The notes: generated by a model not told the origin, from the sequence alone. Positions 25,838 to 39,700 are shown, numbered from the stretch's first letter. The stretch is 64,000 bases of DNA from Grifola frondosa (GCA_001683735.1 LUGG01000005.1:930001-994000), one strand, 5' to 3'. A program made the numbers and translations.

Positions 25838-26724
25838 ATGCCAACTATTTTCAAGCAGTGTATATCAGCGTTCACGATACTTTGTGCTGTCATTGTTCTG
25901 GCACTCGGCGCACATCTTACCTCCCTCACCGAAACATACTTAGGAGGATACTTCGCCTTCGCTGCCTTGAGTATAGCTATTGCTGCTTTAACCCTGTTCA
26001 CCTTGCCTCTCATGTCTGCCGCCCCCTTTCAATACATGATGTCCGATGCCGGGACTGATCGAAACATCTCATACTCTCAGGCTTATTGTCGATGCCCTTC
26101 GGACTGGTGCCTTCACCTCCATGATTTTAGTCGAATTGATCTGGCTTAGTACGTCCACACTTCTCATCTTCTCCTCAATGGTCAATTTAAAATTTACACC
26201 TTTTCCCTAGGTATTATCTGGGTTCTCTGGCTCTCTACTGGCGCACTGGTAGCAAATCAAATCAGCGCACTTATGCAATGCGATTTTTCCAATTCAATTA
26301 TCAATACGGGCTGCAATGAGGTACATGCAATCGAGGCGTTCGCATTCCTGGCGTGGATCACCCGTAAGTCGCATCTCACTATTTTGCACATTTATCTTGA
26401 TATTTTCGTGCATTGACAGTCCTGAGCTACACGGTCACTCTATTCGTGATGACGCTGCTCAGCATGAACTTGAACCCCACGAAATCCATCTGGACCTCAT
26501 CGGTCAAGCTTGCCAACTTTCGTGGTCCTGCTACTTTACCTCCAACAAACCAACAATCTGCCCAGACACTGCTTTCTGTGCCTGCGGTCACTATTCCACA
26601 TCCGCCACAGGGACATTGTTATCCACCTGCATCGCAAGGTTACGCATCGCCTGCGCCTTCCGGTGTGCAGAGCTATGGACAACCTATTGCACAATCCGTC
26701 CAGAGCTCGATTCCTCAGGTCTGA
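25838..26724 (+). CDS. MARVEL-like four-helix membrane protein
   Basis: The start is ATG at 25838 (MPTIFKQCISAFTILCAVIV); a TATA box sits 140 bp upstream. Four hydrophobic segments are visible: ISAFTILCAVIVLALGA; GYFAFAALSIAIAALTLF; a third across the exons near 26110-26260 (MILVELIWL..IIWVLWLSTGALVA); and LLSYTVTLFVMTLLSM after 26412. A loop with two cysteines (LMQCDFSNSIINTGCNEV) precedes helix four, and the last 80 residues form a Pro/Gln/Ser-rich cytosolic tail ending VQSSIPQV. Three exons with introns near 26080-26220 and 26365-26420. This layout is typical of the small MARVEL-type proteins common in agaricomycetes, found in plasma membrane or vesicles. No specific function can be assigned. 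Confidence 0.6.
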
Positions 26725-27814
26725 CCTTTTTGAATTGATATTGGTTCTGTAAGTGGTCGAATTGTTGGTGTTGTGGCCGAATCGCGAACGGTTTGCGTGG
26801 AATGCTATTGTTAAGAGCGGTCGATATGGAGTATGACTCCTACATACCTTAGCATCCGAGCCCTCTGGTAATTTGTAGTGGAATCTGGTCGGCGCCTCAG
26901 TCTCACTCTTGATATACTTGAGACTTGAGTGGGTTCGTTTGTTGAATGACCTTTGAATAATAACTACATCTGGATACGAACACCATGATTACGACTGAGA
27001 AGCAGTGGCATGATAATTATCCTGCACTTTCAAAGGCTGGCAACAGAGCCTATGCTAAAATCATAGTATCGGAAGTGTCAGGCAAGTCAATTCACAACGC
27101 GCTATTTCCTATGGAGTCCATCTTGAAGGAATCTCCAAGATGCATTTCATTGGTTATGCTGCTGAAATATGTCATTTTTCTATCAGAAAGGGAAATAGAG
27201 TAGGATTTAATGGGCAGCTGAATACTAGATACCATGAGTAGTAGTAGTTCAGGCCCAGTACCAATATGATTGCGCTTTGAAAGTTTCACGATCGGGAAGA
27301 AGTTCAATCATTTCTGCTCTGAGTCGCTACTGTATCTGGTTGCCAATCTTTTGAGGGATCCAAAGATCATTATACAATATAACGAGTGCATTAATCATAT
27401 ATAGTTGTCCGCTACATAGTCATGCATACATAGTATCTATTCTGCTCTATTTTGTCGGTTCCAGGATTTTGACATGTACGGAAGTTTTGTGTCACACATA
27501 TCCAAATTTAGTGCGGCATATGCCTAATTTATCTATTTGTGACAGTGACAAGGTGCGATCCCTCAAAGGTTGAGTCGAGCGCGAGTCACTTATACATGCT
27601 CGTTTCACGTCTATCAAATTAGCTGAAAGTGCAGGTTTGTGCATCTGATCAGCTGATTAATTCAGCGCGCATTGATGTATGCATTGCCAGCTCAGGTCTG
27701 AGACGACGTGTTCATTGTGACACGTGAACGCCCGCCACGTTGCTCGCCAGGTGTGACGTGTAACTTATTCAAAACATCCTGCATGCCCGCCACCACCTCT
27801 GCACTGTGCTAATC
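26725..27814. other. Intergenic region upstream of LHS1
   Basis: 1.09 kb, AT-rich in the middle (27360-27540). A small open frame at 26985-27203 has no recognisable content. Near the LHS1 end, GACACGTGAACGCCCGCCACG (27719-27739) contains the E-box-like CACGTG, and a CCAGGTGTGACGTG stretch follows at 27748-27761. These CACGTG/GACGTG motifs could bind bZIP factors such as the unfolded-protein-response regulator, which would fit an ER chaperone, but this is inference. Confidence 0.4.
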
Positions 27815-30800
27815 ATGCTACGTCTCTTCATATTTCTCTTCATTTGTTTAGACACTGCTCTCGGCTCTGTGCTGGCAATAGACTATGGCACCGACTGGAT
27901 TAAAGCGTCTCTCATGAAGCCCGGAGTGCCGTTCGACGTGTTGCTAAACAAGGATTCGAAACGAAAGATTCAGTCCTCAGTGGGATGGAAGCAGGATGAT
28001 AGATTATTTGGATCCGACGCTGCTAACATCGTGAGTAGGATTCCTGCATCACTCACTTCTCTGATTGTAATTTATTCGCTGCAGGCTGGTCGATATCCGC
28101 TGGACTCCTTCTCGTCGTTGAAGTATTTACAGGCTGTTCCCTACGACTCGGAGGCGGTTTCTTTCTTCACTTCCATATCTACTGCGGATGTCGTTAGGAC
28201 CGAACGCGGCACTGTTGCGCTCAGGCGTTCGGACGGCACAGAATGGAGCGTGGAGGAGCTTACGGCAATGAAGTTCGCATACGTGCGGGAACTAGCGGAG
28301 AGCCTAGCGGGTGAGAAGGTGCACGACGTAATAGTGACAGTGCCACCGTACTATTCGCAGTTCGAGCGCGACTCAATCGTTGACGCGATCGAAATCGCTG
28401 GCCTGCGCACCCTCGCATTGGTTCACGATGGCACCGCGGTCGCGGTAAATTACGCGATGACGCGCGCATTCCCTACTCCAGAATACCACATCATCTACGA
28501 TGCAGGTGCGTCGTCCGTCCGCGCGACCATCGCGTCGTTTACGTCCGTTCCGAGCGACCCGAAGGTGAAGTCGTCCGCAAAGGACAGCACACACATTTCC
28601 GTGGCTAGTGTGGGGTACGACCGTACTGCTGGTGGGACGGAGCTTGATAGGCGGCTGCGCGAAATCATGATCGATGATTTCCAGCGGAAGCACAAGAAAG
28701 ACATCCGAAGTGACAAGCGGGGTATGGCCAAATTGTGGAAGGAAGCGGGCGCGTGAAAGCGATTCTCAGTGCAAATGCGGAGGCGATGGCGACGGTGAGG
28801 TACCAGTGGTGGCTGCGCTGCGGGGCGTCTGCTAATTGATTTTCGGCAGGTGGAGAGCGTTGCGTTTGACTTGGACTATCGGTCGAAGATTACACGAAGC
28901 CAATTTGAAACCGTGTGCAAAGACTTGACCCCTCACTTCACTGGTCCCATTTTCGATGCCCTAGATACGCTGGATTGACCTTGGTAGGCATTCGTGCTCA
29001 CGAGTCAGCATGATGCTGACTCATTGTCTAGGATAATATCACATCTGTCATCTTGACTGGTGGAAGTTCCAGGACTCCTATAATTCAAGCAGCAGTGAAG
29101 GTGGCAGTTGGAGAGTGAGTGAAATGATTGCATCTTCGTATAAAGCTCATGACCTGCGTGCAGGAGCAAGATTGCACTGAACGTTAATGCAGATGAAGCG
29201 GCTGTTTTAGGTAGCGTTGCTGTCTCTTGCGTACGTCATCTCCTAACACTTGGTTAGGCGCGGCTCTACATGGTGCAGGCCTGAGCAGACAATTCAAGAC
29301 AAAGGATATTCGTGTCTCGGATATCGGTTTGCATGACATTCAGGTGTCGTACCCTGCCGAAATGAAAACGTCGAGTTCGAAGCCACGAACAATCAACACG
29401 ATGATCTTCCCTACTGGATCGAAGACAGGCAGTAAGAAGACGTTGACATTTAAACGGCAGGACGACTTTTCATTGAAACTAGCGTACAAAGCTTCTCCCG
29501 GCCTGTGGGTGTCATGACATTCTTCGCTATGTATTTACTTACAGTTTACTCATCTTTCAGCGGCTTTCCCACGGATATACTGGAAGCGGGCATCGTTGGC
29601 GTCCGTGAAGCTATCCAAAATTTGACCGACCTGGGTGCCATAGACCCCATTGTGAAGGCTACTGTTGTCTTGTCTGAGTCTGGATTTGCTTCTGTGCGTG
29701 ACGCGATTGCGTTTGGCGAATTCAAAGATGAGTCTCTTGCTGGTAAGTTCCCTGTATCACATCGTCCAGTTCGTACATTATTATAAACATCCAGGTAAAT
29801 TAAAAGGCTTCTTTGGTGGAAGTTCGTCCACTGAGGAGCCATCTGCGGATGCGGAAACTACTGCAGATGAGCAATCCAGTGCTGCCTATTCTTCCCCAAC
29901 TGCCTCAACGAAGGCGACTCCAAAGGATGAGCCTATATCATTGGACGTTGAGGTCAAATTCTCATCCATCGCACCTATGACCGTCGCCGAGAAACGACGG
30001 GCTCGTGACAGGCACGTGTTCGAAATCATACTTCTGAAGTGTGCTCATGCAGATGCTGTGGATTTTTTTTCTTATAGGCTGGTTACTGTAGACAATGAAG
30101 AGGCGGCAAAGCGACGCCGTGAGGACGCGCGTAACACATTGGAAGGTTACCTATATCGCGTACGGGACTTATTGGAGGATGATTCCAGCGACTCCCCATT
30201 CAGGAAGTGCTCACAAGAGGTGGAGAGGAAGGCCATGGCGGAGAAGCTAGAGGAGACGCTTGCCTGGTTGCACGACCTAGGCGACGACGCGGACACGATT
30301 CAATACATCGACAAACGAAACGCAGTAGAGTGAGCGGCATAATGGTTGACTTCCTATGCGTCATACTAAACCTTCATCTTTGTGTAGGAGCCTTGAACGA
30401 CCCGTAGTCCATCGTTACAAAGAGATAGAAGAGTTCCCAAAGGCGCTCAACAACAGCCAGATGTGGAATTGGAGCACACGCCTATTCCTGACGGAAGCTA
30501 AATCGAACCTGACAAAAGAAGAGCAGGGCGGACCTCCATCAAGATATACCAAAGAAGAGCTTAATGGACTGGAGAAGACGCTGATTGATCATGAGAAGTG
30601 GCTAAACGAGTGGGTGGAGAAGCAGAAGTCGGTGAAGATGAACGAGGATCCGGTCATCCTGTCGAGCGAGATGCGCGCGCGGGCGAAAACTCTGGAGAAC
30701 CACTTGCAAAAGCTGGTGAAGAAGAAGACGCCTAAGCCGCCGAAAAAGACAAAGACCGCGACTGCGACTGTCACAGACCAGGAACCTTTGGAGACAGAAG

Positions 30801-30877
30801 GGACTTCGTCAAGTGGCACGTCTTCTTCTGAACCTCCAGCAGCATCGGAGGCACCTGCCGGTCATGACGAATTGTAG
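27815..30877 (+). CDS. LHS1: LHS1/GRP170-like ER-lumenal Hsp70-family chaperone (two frame breaks)
   Basis: Starts with a signal peptide (MLRLFIFLFICLDTALGS) and ends in the ER retention signal HDEL (GHDEL, stop at 30875-30877), so it acts in the ER lumen, as a nucleotide-exchange partner of Kar2/BiP. The ATPase domain opens VLAIDYGTDWIKASLMKPG. It contains DVIVTVPPYYSQFERDSIVD, LVHDGTAVAVNYAM, ILTGGSSRTPIIQAAVK (29055-29105) and NADEAAVLGAALHGAGLSRQF. A coiled, acidic C-terminal region runs from EKRRARDR onward. Two single-base breaks interrupt the frame: at about 28752 (KLWKEAG then stop; VKAILSANAEAM continues one frame over) and about 28968 (DALDT then stop; AGLTL continues in another frame). 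An intron at 30018-30083 appears to use a GC donor. Either pseudogene or sequence error. Confidence 0.82.
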
Positions 30878-31284
30878 AGTAGCTGGTGTATAGAAATCCT
30901 AATTTTATTTCTCGTAAGAAAAAGCGAATCGCAACCAAGAATGCCATCCGTGCGCAGTGTTTCAAATCCGGAACTCAGTGCTTAGACTCGCATACCCATC
31001 GCTTTCCCATTACTGTTCTCAGACTCTTTGTGCATTTGAACATAGCTTGAAGGTGAAGGTGTGTTTCAAGCATTCAAATTGCACGGCCTCGCCGGTGGCG
31101 GTGAGTTCGTAGCCAGTAAGGGCAGTAGCAGTAGCGCTTGATCATCCCGCCCACCACCCCGTCGTCTGCCTGTACTTCGCAGGCCGTCGTACTGTGCCAT
31201 TTATTCTGGGCGACTGAGGGCTTGTTTCGTTTATATCAAGCATATATCAGTCTCACAAGACAATCTAGGGACCCACTTGCTATC
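30878..31284. other. Intergenic region LHS1 to Munc13-like gene
   Basis: About 400 bp holding the LHS1 3' UTR and the promoter and 5' UTR of the next gene. No TATA box is obvious and nothing else is seen. Confidence 0.4.
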
Positions 31285-34200
31285 ATGTCAAGGCGCAGCT
31301 ACGCTAGCTCCATGCACGGTTCTATGCACGAACGACGCACCTCCCGGTTTCGTGTTTCGGATGAAGAACTCATGAAGTTTGTGATCATTTCCGATGTGGG
31401 ATAGTGCCCAGTGCTCATGTGTATCCTTCTATAGCTTCGTTTTGCGCGTAGCGTGAGTCTCGCAGCATATGTCCCCTCGATCCGTGAAAGCTGACATTCT
31501 TCGCGCTCGGCCAGTCTCTTGAGCTACGTGATGCAACCGAAAACCGTGGAGAATCCCACCTCCGACACTGAGCGAGAAAAGGACTACTCTTCTCGGCTAT
31601 CCGGGCTGTCCAACTCCATCTTCTCCATCGGTGATCTCTTCAAGGATATGAGGGACGGGTCAAAGGGCGTGCGTTTCCCGAAAGACCTGATGAAGGTGCT
31701 AGAGCAGAAATTGCAGGATATCGCAATGGGCAAGGATGCTGCGTACGTTACCCGGCTCTCCAGATCTGTGACCGTCTGTCGAGCTGACTGACGATGCTGT
31801 CCAGTTACTCTGACCAGCTCACACGACGGACCATGGCGGTATTCTACGGACAAGTCAAGGACGACAACTTCAGACGGCAGATGAAAGAGAATCGTAAGAT
31901 CGAGGAACTCATCCTGATGTTTGCCACGAACGCTACGAACGTATTGAAGAAGGAGCCCACACTCACAGGCGATGGCTGGAAAATCGAGCTGAATAATCAC
32001 ATCGCTCAGTTCGTCCGTCTGCTCAGAGATTGCCTTCGCAACGTCAGCCATGTCTCGCCCGAACTAACCGCACGGCTGGAGATGTACATCGCCAAACTTG
32101 CGCCAACCCAGCCAACATACAGCGATTCCGGGTACGACTCATCGACGTCGCGAGATCGCGACTCCGTCGCATCTCCGAAACGCATCAGTTCGAGCGTGTT
32201 GGACATGCCGCTGGTGCTAACGGCGGCGCGGCTATTCAAGCTGAGTACGCAGGCTGCGCAGCAGGAAGTAGACGAATTGCACAAGTATTGTAACGAGAAG
32301 GTGAGAATTTGAGATGCTCTTCATCTATCTCTGCATGATTCATATTCTTGCCAGGCCGCCTTGACAGACCTGAAGGTGAGATTCTAGGTCGTTGGCCTTG
32401 GCCGGGCCCGATGCTCAGCTGCTTTTTCTACTGCAGACATGTCTGAAAAACATCAATGCCGGCGCGCCATTCCCCGGACGTCGGGAGGATTTCGAGAGCG
32501 ATGCAGCCTGGCAATACTGGCGGACGTTGGAGACATCGCACCTGTCACAGCTTATGTTGGTCATGGTCCAATTTAACCCAGAGCTCGCTAAGTCGACGCC
32601 GTCTGACGTCCTCCCTCCCATTCAAGCTTCACGGCCGGGATCGATGTATTCCTATGCGTCGCCAAGACCGGAGTCTTATCATATCCCCGCGTCGCGCCAT
32701 GTGTCGGTCAGCAGTCGATTTTCATACATGTCCACGAACGATATCACTCCGACCGATACAGAGGCCGTGGGTGAGGAACTCGACGGCGACGACGATATTC
32801 AGGTCGGATTTCACTTCACGTTCATCCCTCCGAATCCCAAGAAATACTACAAGCGGCTATTGGAATACTGCATAACTGCGGACCTGGAAGCGATGCTGAG
32901 TCCGGCGGTAGGTGACGATGACGAGGTCTCTTTGGGAATCCTTTCTCCTGCGCATATCGAGCTCATCAACGAATGTGCATTGCGGTGGCGAATAGGGCAG
33001 CCATATCGCGTTGCGTGCTTTTTGGATATCGTGAGACAGTTCTATGAACGCAACGAGGTACCTCTGGAGTGTATACCGGAAGCTCTTCAGAATATCGCCA
33101 AGGTGACGAGTGAGATCGAGTTGGAGAAATGGCCTGTACAAGATGTAGGTTTTCTTTCTCTGTCTGTTGAGATTACGCCATTCACATCATTGCTCAGTGC
33201 GACTATCTAGCGCAGATTTATGGAGGATTATTCAGCACGTTCCTGTCACAGCTCTATCACTCCATGGATGCACTGCCTAATATCAAAGCGTCCGATATCG
33301 CCCCATATCTCTCTGTACTAGAAACAGTACGAGAGAGCGGCCTCCTTGAAAGATACGATGTTGACGTAGCGGCGCGAGTATCTGATATCCAGGAGCAAGT
33401 GCGGAACGTTGCGGCTCGCTACTATGCTCAGAAGAGCCAAGAGCTGCACGCTGCTCCAGGTGTAAACCGGGCGCTCCCCCATCTGCTCCTGACGGACGAC
33501 ATCGAGAAGAATGCGAAGCTGCTCGACAAGCGGTTCCCTGAGCCGATACTCGGGTACGTACTTCGTGGTGTGATGAAGGCGGGCAAGCTCATGCGTTGCC
33601 TCCAGCCAGCTAGACATTGTATCGTTGATCCTCGAGGTGCAGATTCCGCATTTTCTGATGGACTTGGACGATGCGCGGAAACGTCTCTTTGAGGATTCGA
33701 TGAATGGACCTACACCAGATGTTCCTATCCAAGACATCTTTGCGCTATATCGTCGAACCAAGACCCTCCTCGGGATGTACAAGGCGTTCTGTCCTAAGTA
33801 TGATCGTATTATGGTTGTATGAAGTACGATGCTGATTCTCATATAGCGGAGAGATCCAGTTCGATTTGGGCGGGTTTTTCGAGCCTTACGTTCGTCAATG
33901 GTTGCTCAATACGGACGCGAAGACGACGCAATGGGTGCAAGCTGTAAGCATCCTTCAGTCGATGTGCATTGTGACGTGCTGACGAATTTTGGTAGGCTAT
34001 TGCTGCAGATAAGGTTAGTCAAAATTGCTCTCGATGAACGCCCCACTTGACATGACCTTATTTAGTTCCAATCGGAGGGGACAGAAGGTCACAGTTCGTC
34101 TATTGTGGATCTGTTTGACTCTCTTCGCAGCCCAATAAATTTCCTATCCGACCTTGAGTGGATTGACGAATACCAGGAGGCTAGGTTCTTCACTAGTCTA

Positions 34201-36268
34201 TCCAAAGTAAGCGGCGCGTTCCACAAGAGCTTGCTCATCGCTCACATGCCTGAAGACCGTCAGTAAAGCTATTAATCAATATTGCGCAACGGTGGAAGAA
34301 CTCTTCATGACGGAGATGTTCCCTAGGCCCACAGACTTCCTGCAGCCGCAGAAGTCGTCTGCGTGGCTCGAAAAGGCGAAGCAGCTGACGAACCAAACCG
34401 AGAAGAAGATCGAAGCGTTCACGTTCCAATCCGAGTCGTGTGTGAAATTGAACAACATCGGGGCTGCGCGGCGACTGCTCGACAACATGTACGCGCAGAT
34501 GCAGGCTGACCAGAAGATGGAGGTCCTCGAGCATAGCGCGCCACCTGTGCCTGACAAGATCGACCGTGGGGACCGGTTCCTATTCACGGTGAAGGTCGCT
34601 ATCGCAGAGGGCCTTGTACCTCTCGACAGTAGTCCATCCTCCAAGCTGGACACGTTTGTCACGCTCAGTGATGAGCAAGGTAATCGCCTTGCAAAGACGC
34701 GCACCATATACGAGACTCTCAATCCGCGATGTGAGTAGTCAGACCACCTTCTCTCACCCTATCTATCGTGTATAAATTGATTGCTATCAGGGGACGAGTC
34801 GTTTGACCTATCGGTGGACAAGCCTTTGTGGATCATGATCAGCGTGCGCGACCGCGCTCTTGTGGGGAAGCATGACACGGTTGGGCGCGCGTACCTTTGC
34901 CTCGACCCGAAGCGCTTCGGGGACTTCATGACACATGATATGTGGATGGACCTCGATTCACAGGGGCGCATCCTCCTTCGAATCAGCATGGAAGGTGAGA
35001 AGGATGATCTCCAGTTCTACTTTGGCCGCGCGTTCCGTTCGCTGAAGCGCGCGGAGAACGATATGGTCCGTGTGTTCATCGACAAGGTGGGCCTTTACTC
35101 GTCGCTGTTTGATTGCATCAATATGTGCTGATGTAAAGCTTGGGATGTAGATCTCACCGTTCATTCGGCAAAGCCTCTCGCGCACAGTCCTCAAGACGCT
35201 CGTGAAGAGCCCCAGCGGGAGTATCGACTACAACAAGGCCCTCGGCAACGTCACTGCCCTGTTTGGGTCTGCCCTCGGGTCGAAGGATGATGTGCAGATC
35301 CCGCTTCCACAGTCGGAAAAGCCACGCATCAAGCCAGAAGGTGGTCTGTCGGACGTTGAGATCGAGCAAGCGATCGTACCGCTATTCGATTTCTTTGATG
35401 CAAACTTGTCTACGCTGAACACGTACCTGAGTGAGAGCACAAAGGATATGGTCATGTCGCGTGTATGGAAGGAGATTTTGAATGTTATCGAGGGACTGCT
35501 GGTACCGCCGCTTTCTGACATTGGTAGCGACATGAAGCCTCTGAGCGATAAGGAGGTTGATATCGTGTTCAAGTGGCTGAAGGTGCGCTTTCCTCACTTT
35601 CTTATAGCATGCATGTATTCTAACTAAGAGGGCAATTATGTAGTTCTTGCGGGACTACTTCTATGCAGGTGGCGAGGGTCCGATCTCTCTCGAAGCACTG
35701 CAGAACCAGAAGTACCGCGACGTCCTCTCTATCCGCCTCTACTATGACTGGCATACGTTTGTCTTTGCCTCTCCTCTCTAATTTTCGTATTGACGTAAAG
35801 TTGTGTGACAGCGACGCACTAATGGAAGAGTGCGTGCGGATGATGCAGCACAGCCTGCGCGCCGCGCCCTCTATGAAGAAGCGTGCCAAAAGTGTGTATC
35901 AGCAACGCAACCTCGGCACAATCAAGAACCGCAAGAAGGAGAAGCAGCAAGAGAAGGAGAAAGAGGGCTCTAATGGAGAGACCATTCTTCGCATCCTCCG
36001 CATGCGGTACGTGCTTTCTCCCCCTCTCCCATTGTCCCAATTTAACATATTACTAACTTCATGACTGACGCCGCAAAGACCAAATACGTCAGACTTCATC
36101 GCGCAACAGCTGCAGGCGATGACGAGCCTACAGGCAGAAAGAGAGCAGCATGCGAAGGAGCTCGAGAGACGGAAGCTCCAGCGCCCTCGCGGTTCGCAAT
36201 CCCAATCACAGTCTACAATTCCGCCCATCCCTCCTGTGCCAAACCTTCCCTCGAAGGATGCACCGTAG
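31285..36268 (+). CDS. Munc13/Git1-like protein with MUN-type and C2 domains
   Basis: The start is ATG at 31285 (MSRRSYASSMHGSMHERRTS). The N-terminal half is helical (GLSNSIFSIGDLFKDMRDGS, RRTMAVFYGQVKDDNFRRQM). A MUN/MHD-type segment follows at 32820-34500 (FIPPNPKKYYKRLLEYCITA; FDLGGFFEPYVRQWL at 33868; VSKAINQYCATVEELFMTEM). A C2 domain comes next (FLFTVKVAIAEGLVPLDSSP, SKLDTFVTLSDEQGNRLAKT, RWDESFDLSVDKPLWIMISV, 34570-34840), then a second MHD-like part (QAIVPLFDFFDANLSTLNTY, 35370-35430). The basic coiled-coil tail ends VPNLPSKDAP at TAG 36266-36268. Munc13-like fungal proteins (S. pombe Ync13 and Git1) work in exocytosis and membrane signalling. At least a dozen short introns; no frame break noticed. 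Confidence 0.78.
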
Positions 36269-36728
36269 CCAGATCGCACAGATCGCGTTTTTATGAGTGC
36301 GAGCGGACGAAACGTGCTGTTGGGACAGATACCTTGCATATTATACCTCTCCCGCCGAGATTTTTCTCCCTTACCTCCTCTTTGCCCTCCCCTGGATCAG
36401 ATAAGTCTCGATTTAATGGCTTCGTGAATTCTGTGCTTGTCGTGGTCGGGATCCAGATGTTATTGATTCGTCTTCACCTTTCCTGTGCATATGTACGTTC
36501 TAATGACGAAGGACACTTTGTAATCTCCCGGAGACTCAGACTCGCTCTCGATGCTAATGAATAAATGAAGATATTTCACCCGATAAACGTCACGCCGTAC
36601 TGAACCGTCGTTGATGTCACACGACGGGCCAAATTGCAAGGGACTCACATCCTCTGAGCTACATTACAAAGACGTGATAGTTCTTTGTCACTTGGTAGTA
36701 CAGACCGGTGCAGTACCTCAACGACACG
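36269..36728. other. Convergent intergenic region
   Basis: 460 bp between the stops of the Munc13-like gene (+) and MLKL-like copy 2 (-). It presumably holds both 3' UTRs. No gene, repeat or hairpin terminator stands out. Confidence 0.4.
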
Positions 36729-39700
36729 TTAGTCCGTGAAGTCTTCAGCATGCAACTGCACGTAGTTCAAAAACCCGGACGTCCTATTGATGCCCAGTAT
36801 CACGGTAAGCAATGATAACCAAATCTTCCACATCACGCACCAAGGCAGCGCAGTAAAGCACCCTGGCTTCAATGGTGGATGCTCCATGCCCTTTGGCGGC
36901 GGCTCGTAAAGCGGTTGCTCTGACCAGAGCGGTTCGTGTTCCTTGTCCATTGCGGTAAACAGATACAATGTGCTCGGTTGCAGTTCCGGGCCTGTGGATG
37001 GTAGATGCTTCTGATAACGTGTACGTCCGAAAGGAACGTGGGGTCGAAATGGGACGCCCGGGTGCTGAAAAGGTGGACGAGGTATTATCGGATGGTAGCA
37101 GGGGTTTTGGTAGAAGGGGGGAAGGTGCTTCTGCCGGAAGTCTTGCAACCGAAAGCGCAGGTCAATGCCCACCCGCGTGACTGTAAATAACGGGGATGCA
37201 TTCAGAACCGTAGTTGCAGTTATTAAATCTAAGAACGTGCCCAGGATGAGATCTTGCGGCTCGACACCGTGGACCATAGCGAGATCCTTCCCATGGTCGA
37301 GCAGGAAGCGCCAAGACTCGTAGGCGGTAGGCACAAAGCTCTCATGAACGATCTTAGTATGATGCGTTCCCGGAGGTACTACAATGTTCCACCTGCGCAC
37401 AGTCAATCGCAGGACGAGAATACGCGAGTGTGGTTGCATACCTCCGAATACCGCCTGGCAAAACCGACGACCGCAACTCGTCCCTCCTGCCAGACATGCG
37501 ATCCCACACCAGATTTGAGCCCGTAGCGTCCTCCGCCACATTAAACTCTGCATAGTCGTCATGCAACACATTGCACAACACCGTGAACTCTGCGAACTCG
37601 CACCCGCGCGGGACGTACCCGAGGTCTCCCACGGCGTACTTGTGCGCGGGCACAGCGCTCTGGCTCCACACATGCTCCTGCGTGTACGCGTCGCACGCGG
37701 CACGTCGTATTTGGCACAGTGTCACAGGTTTGGTCGTTTGATAGTAGTCAACATTTTCTCCGTCATCACCGAGAATGCTCTGAAGACGCGCGGAGACAAG
37801 CGTTAGGTCCGCAGAGTTGGGGAGTAGAACATGCGCGAGTAAAGCGAGGTGGTTGATCTTGCGTTGCATCTCGACGCTCCCTGCGGGGTGACCGGTAAGG
37901 TTCACCATTCGCTGCCTGCGTTGTTCATATACTTACCAGTTAAGTCCTCGGGTTCGTGCGGTTGTTTCGCCTTTCCGTCATTTGGCAGCATCTGCGGTTG
38001 ACAAGTATAATTGCTCAATGTACTGCTGGAGTATGAAGAAATCACTCCACCTTGAGATACAAGTCCTGAATTGATTGCGCAAGGCCGAAACTGCGATATG
38101 ATATCCACTGATCGACATCGGGAGGCGGTAGCCCCATTACTAGAGTTTGTTCGGCGTCAATTCGGTAGTTTGCGTGCTGTGATGGAAGCACTGTTAGTTT
38201 TCAAATACCAACGACCGGAAAACTCGTCAACTCGCCGCGACATAATCTTGCGTTTTGGAGTCTGAGAGATTGAGTTGATGTTGGAGATACAAAGCTGCGT
38301 CCTAGACTGCATAAGCACTTATCACTGATAAACAAACAAACGCATCACTCACCAATGTAGCTCGGTACTAGCAGACGCAGATATCAGATGTGAACTACGA
38401 ACGAACGGTCATAGAGCTTACGAAGCTTGTGAGCAGGCGCGCACACTTTGCTAGGCTGAGATTCTGGAGCGAGTCCAGGATGAGTACCTTAGGTAGACGC
38501 GTCTGTGCTGTGGTCGGGTCATTCAATCGACTTTGCAGTTTCCGTAGGAAGTTTAGCCACTTACCATTCGCCAGAAGAATAAACGGTATTGGGGTCTCAT
38601 CGTTAGAATAACCAACCATCTGAGGGAGGTTGGGATGACTGCTGAATATTTAGCAAGCTGTCACGGTGAGCGAGAGGGTCTTACTCACTAGAGCTTCTGT
38701 AAAATTTTGATATCTCTGACCCAATTCTATCAAATTTATCAGAGGATGCGCCTCAAGATGGGTGGATTAAGACACACTCGCGTCGCTTGATCGCGTTCCC
38801 CTTCGTACCGCTTCATCAGTAATTTCTGTCCAGCAAGGTGGCCTTCCAATGTATCTGCCCACCAACCCGCCTTCGCACGAGACCGGCTGCGGATGATAAA
38901 TTCTGATTGATTGTGCCTACGGAACTGAGACAGGTTCTGAGTATTGAGGATCTCGTAGCATAAACGGGATGCATACGCCGCGGTGGACAAGGGTTCCGAC
39001 ATCTGTGTCGACTGGAATAATGCTCGCAGTCGAAGCGAAGTGTATGGACCGCATCATCGAAATCAAGTCTTCAATCGGCTTAAAACCATCTTCGGAAGCG
39101 GCCGCATCCTGTTCGACGGACGACAAGAGCTGAACCAAGATGAATTCTGAGGTCACACTAGCAAATGCCAGTGTGCTCACATGAGTTACGGTGAACGTGG
39201 GAGCCGGCGAAGAAGATGGCACGGGCACACCAATCGTTCTGCGTGTGTCTTCTAAGAAAATGCGAGATGACTGCTTCACAAGTGTTTTGACATCGCCACT
39301 CAGTGGTGTTGTATTCTCTGCAGACATGGTCAGTTTCGGTCTGGAAGGCGTTGATCTACTTCCAAGTTCTAGATGAATATTGATTAGGGTAGCTAACTGG
39401 TAGGCATGGTAAGCCTTCTTTTGCTGCCTATGTTCATATGAACGTAAACGGACCTGGAATGACTTGATAGCATCATCTAAGGCAGCATTATACTCAGCCA
39501 ATTTATCCTCGATGCTGCGCTTCCGCAACAAGCGACGTGTCCACTTGTGCTCGGCTTCCGTTTTCATATACCGATGAATAGACTCCAGAGTTCTGTAATG
39601 TTATTCACCGTCATCCCATTAATACATTAGATAAATTGAGCAAAAATACTTCTCGAATCTGGCTAGCGTTTTGATCAATGATTCCGGGGCTGTCTCCCGG

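Noticed and set aside
26985..27203. Short plus-strand frame between the MARVEL-like gene and LHS1
   Set aside because: 72 residues with no recognisable motif and no supporting splice or promoter signal.
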